Source: CALHVX01 sp038757945 (GTDB lineage: Bacteria > Pseudomonadota > Gammaproteobacteria > Pseudomonadales > Azotimanducaceae). Taken from it: a DNA stretch of 64,000 nt. The stretch spans positions 14,484 through 78,483 of the forward strand of contig JBCDGJ010000003.1 of assembly GCA_038757945.1 (NCBI GenBank). The letters are read 5' to 3'. The translations under genes and the position numbers were made by a program. A model generated the notes under the pieces. The model had not been told where the DNA came from, did no database searches, and was given only the letters and a program-made list of their open reading frames with translations. Positions 63,279-64,000 of this stretch are shown one piece after another. Positions within the stretch are counted from its first letter, which is position 1. Each line of letters opens with the position of its first letter.

Positions 63279-63710
63279 TCAGGCAGGTTCCCAGGCGTCC
63301 TTATCCAGATCCGGAAAGGTGATCTTGCACTCGCCGGGCTCGAATCCTTCGACCCGGGCAAAGCCGTTGCCATCCAGCGTGCCCGAGGCAACTCGACCAT
63401 CCGGAACAGTGATCTCGTAGCGCTCTCCGGCAATGGGCGAGCCGTCTTCACCGACCATTTCGACTTCGATCCATCCTTCCGGGGGCTCCTCCGCTGCCGA
63501 TTCCGAATCCGCGGCGCCGGCCCCCGCCTGCGGGGGGACAAACGGTTTGACGTTGGTCGAACCGAAGTTGCCTTTCTCTCGCCGGCCCGGCTTCGCCGTC
63601 GCCGATGCCACACCGCCCGGGCTGTCGTCATCGGCGTCTTCCGCAACCTTCGGCGCGCCGGGCTTGACGGGCTTTATCTTCTTTCCGCTCTTTGGATTCA
63701 TGGGGCTCAT
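63279..63710 (-). CDS. Small protein with T6SS-linked C-terminal beta domain
   Basis: About 143 residues from ATG 63710 (ATG 63701 is also possible). Residues 1-70 are Lys/Pro/Gly-rich and probably disordered, with GKKIKPVKPGAPK. Residues about 75-143 read EVEMVGEDGSPIAGERYEI, VPDGRVASGTLDGNGFARV and CKITFPDLDKDAW. This pattern is familiar from the ends of VgrG-linked and effector-linked T6SS proteins, where a small beta domain is thought to help load cargo. It is convergent with pppA. Function is inference. Confidence 0.6.
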   Translation of the reverse strand: MSPMNPKSGKKIKPVKPGAPKVAEDADDDSPGGVASATAKPGRREKGNFGSTNVKPFVPPQAGAGAADSESAAEEPPEGWIEVEMVGEDGSPIAGERYEITVPDGRVASGTLDGNGFARVEGFEPGECKITFPDLDKDAWEPA

Positions 63711-63908
63711 CGTCCGATTCGGGCAGCGTGCTCCGGCCCAACGCCCGGAACGGTCGCACATGCGTCAGGCACGGGCAAGGGCGGGGGGAGAGGGCAGAAC
63801 TGCCAAGTGCGTCACGTCGAAGTGGTCAGTCTGAACTACGTTTAGGCACAGGGGAGCTCTCCAAATTGCGCCAGCTGGCGCGCGGTGCCTGCTGTGAAGA
63901 GACTATTC

Positions 63909-64000
63909 ATGACTGTCGAGACGCACGAAGCGAATCCGCCCACCTCCATCGACGGGCAGTTGCTGGCTGCGATTACGCGCGCTCAATCACAGTTTGTGCA
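63909..64000 (+). CDS. Partial gene, 5' end only
   Basis: An ATG at 63909, preceded by GAAGAG, opens a frame that runs to the window edge: MTVETHEANPPTSIDGQLL and about eleven more residues. It is too short to assign. It may continue the T6SS locus. Confidence 0.4.
   Translation, partial: MTVETHEANPPTSIDGQLLAAITRAQSQFV

Noticed and set aside
1..64000. CRISPR arrays, tRNA/rRNA genes, insertion sequences, integrases
   Set aside because: No regularly spaced direct repeats with spacers, no cloverleaf-like segments, and no transposase or integrase motifs were seen.

Overview
The window is one continuous piece of a bacterial chromosome (high GC, dense genes, frequent ATGA/GTGA-type overlaps), most likely from a gammaproteobacterium. 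The evidence is a complete proteobacterial-type type VI secretion system (T6SS), a Wzm/Wzt glycan exporter, lipoproteins and an outer-membrane beta-barrel, and a CYP153-like P450. No rRNA, tRNA, CRISPR array, insertion sequence or phage gene was recognised.

Layout. (1) 1-5281, minus strand: a two-subunit Tat-exported molybdenum hydroxylase (iorAB type), a double DUF1538 membrane protein and a P-II-like regulator cut by the left edge. (2) 5590-6828: a CYP153-like cytochrome P450 transcribed divergently. (3) 6896-36215: a surface-glycan region with an ABC-2 exporter pair (wzm/wzt), SAM-dependent and FkbM-type methyltransferases, four recognisable sulfotransferase genes plus one degenerate sulfotransferase-like protein, several glycosyltransferases (two of them multidomain fusions), a beta-barrel protein, a lipoprotein and a phosphodiesterase-like exported protein. 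Inside it lie a DUF1800/DUF1501 pair and a very large membrane Ser/Thr kinase. (4) 36385-63247: a full T6SS locus, tssA-tssB-tssC-hcp-tagJ-tssE-tssF-tssG-tssH, then an accessory island (TPR-methyltransferase, small protein, PAAR, zinc-ribbon methyltransferase, DcrB/Eag-like chaperone, vgrG), then fha-tssJ-tssK-tssL-tssM-tagF-pppA. (5) 63279-64000: a small T6SS-linked protein and the first codons of another gene.

How the parts work together. The glycan genes are consistent with making, methylating, sulfating and exporting a surface polysaccharide. The T6SS carries every core part (sheath TssBC, tube Hcp, spike VgrG/PAAR, baseplate TssEFGK, membrane complex TssJLM, recycling ATPase TssH) plus the Fha/PppA arm of a phosphorylation switch. 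The matching kinase is missing from the T6SS locus itself; the only kinase in the window lies 23 kb upstream among the glycan genes.

Most unusual points: three 18-bp repeats, each holding a Shine-Dalgarno sequence and an ATG, that feed a leader peptide into a lipoprotein gene; several glycan genes with no usable ATG/GTG start, one with an in-frame TGA at codon 3; a sulfotransferase-glycosyltransferase fusion; a coiled-coil FkbM-like protein with five 38-residue repeats; a phosphodiesterase-like protein that seems to lack its nucleophile; and a PAAR/methyltransferase/Eag island with no obvious toxin.
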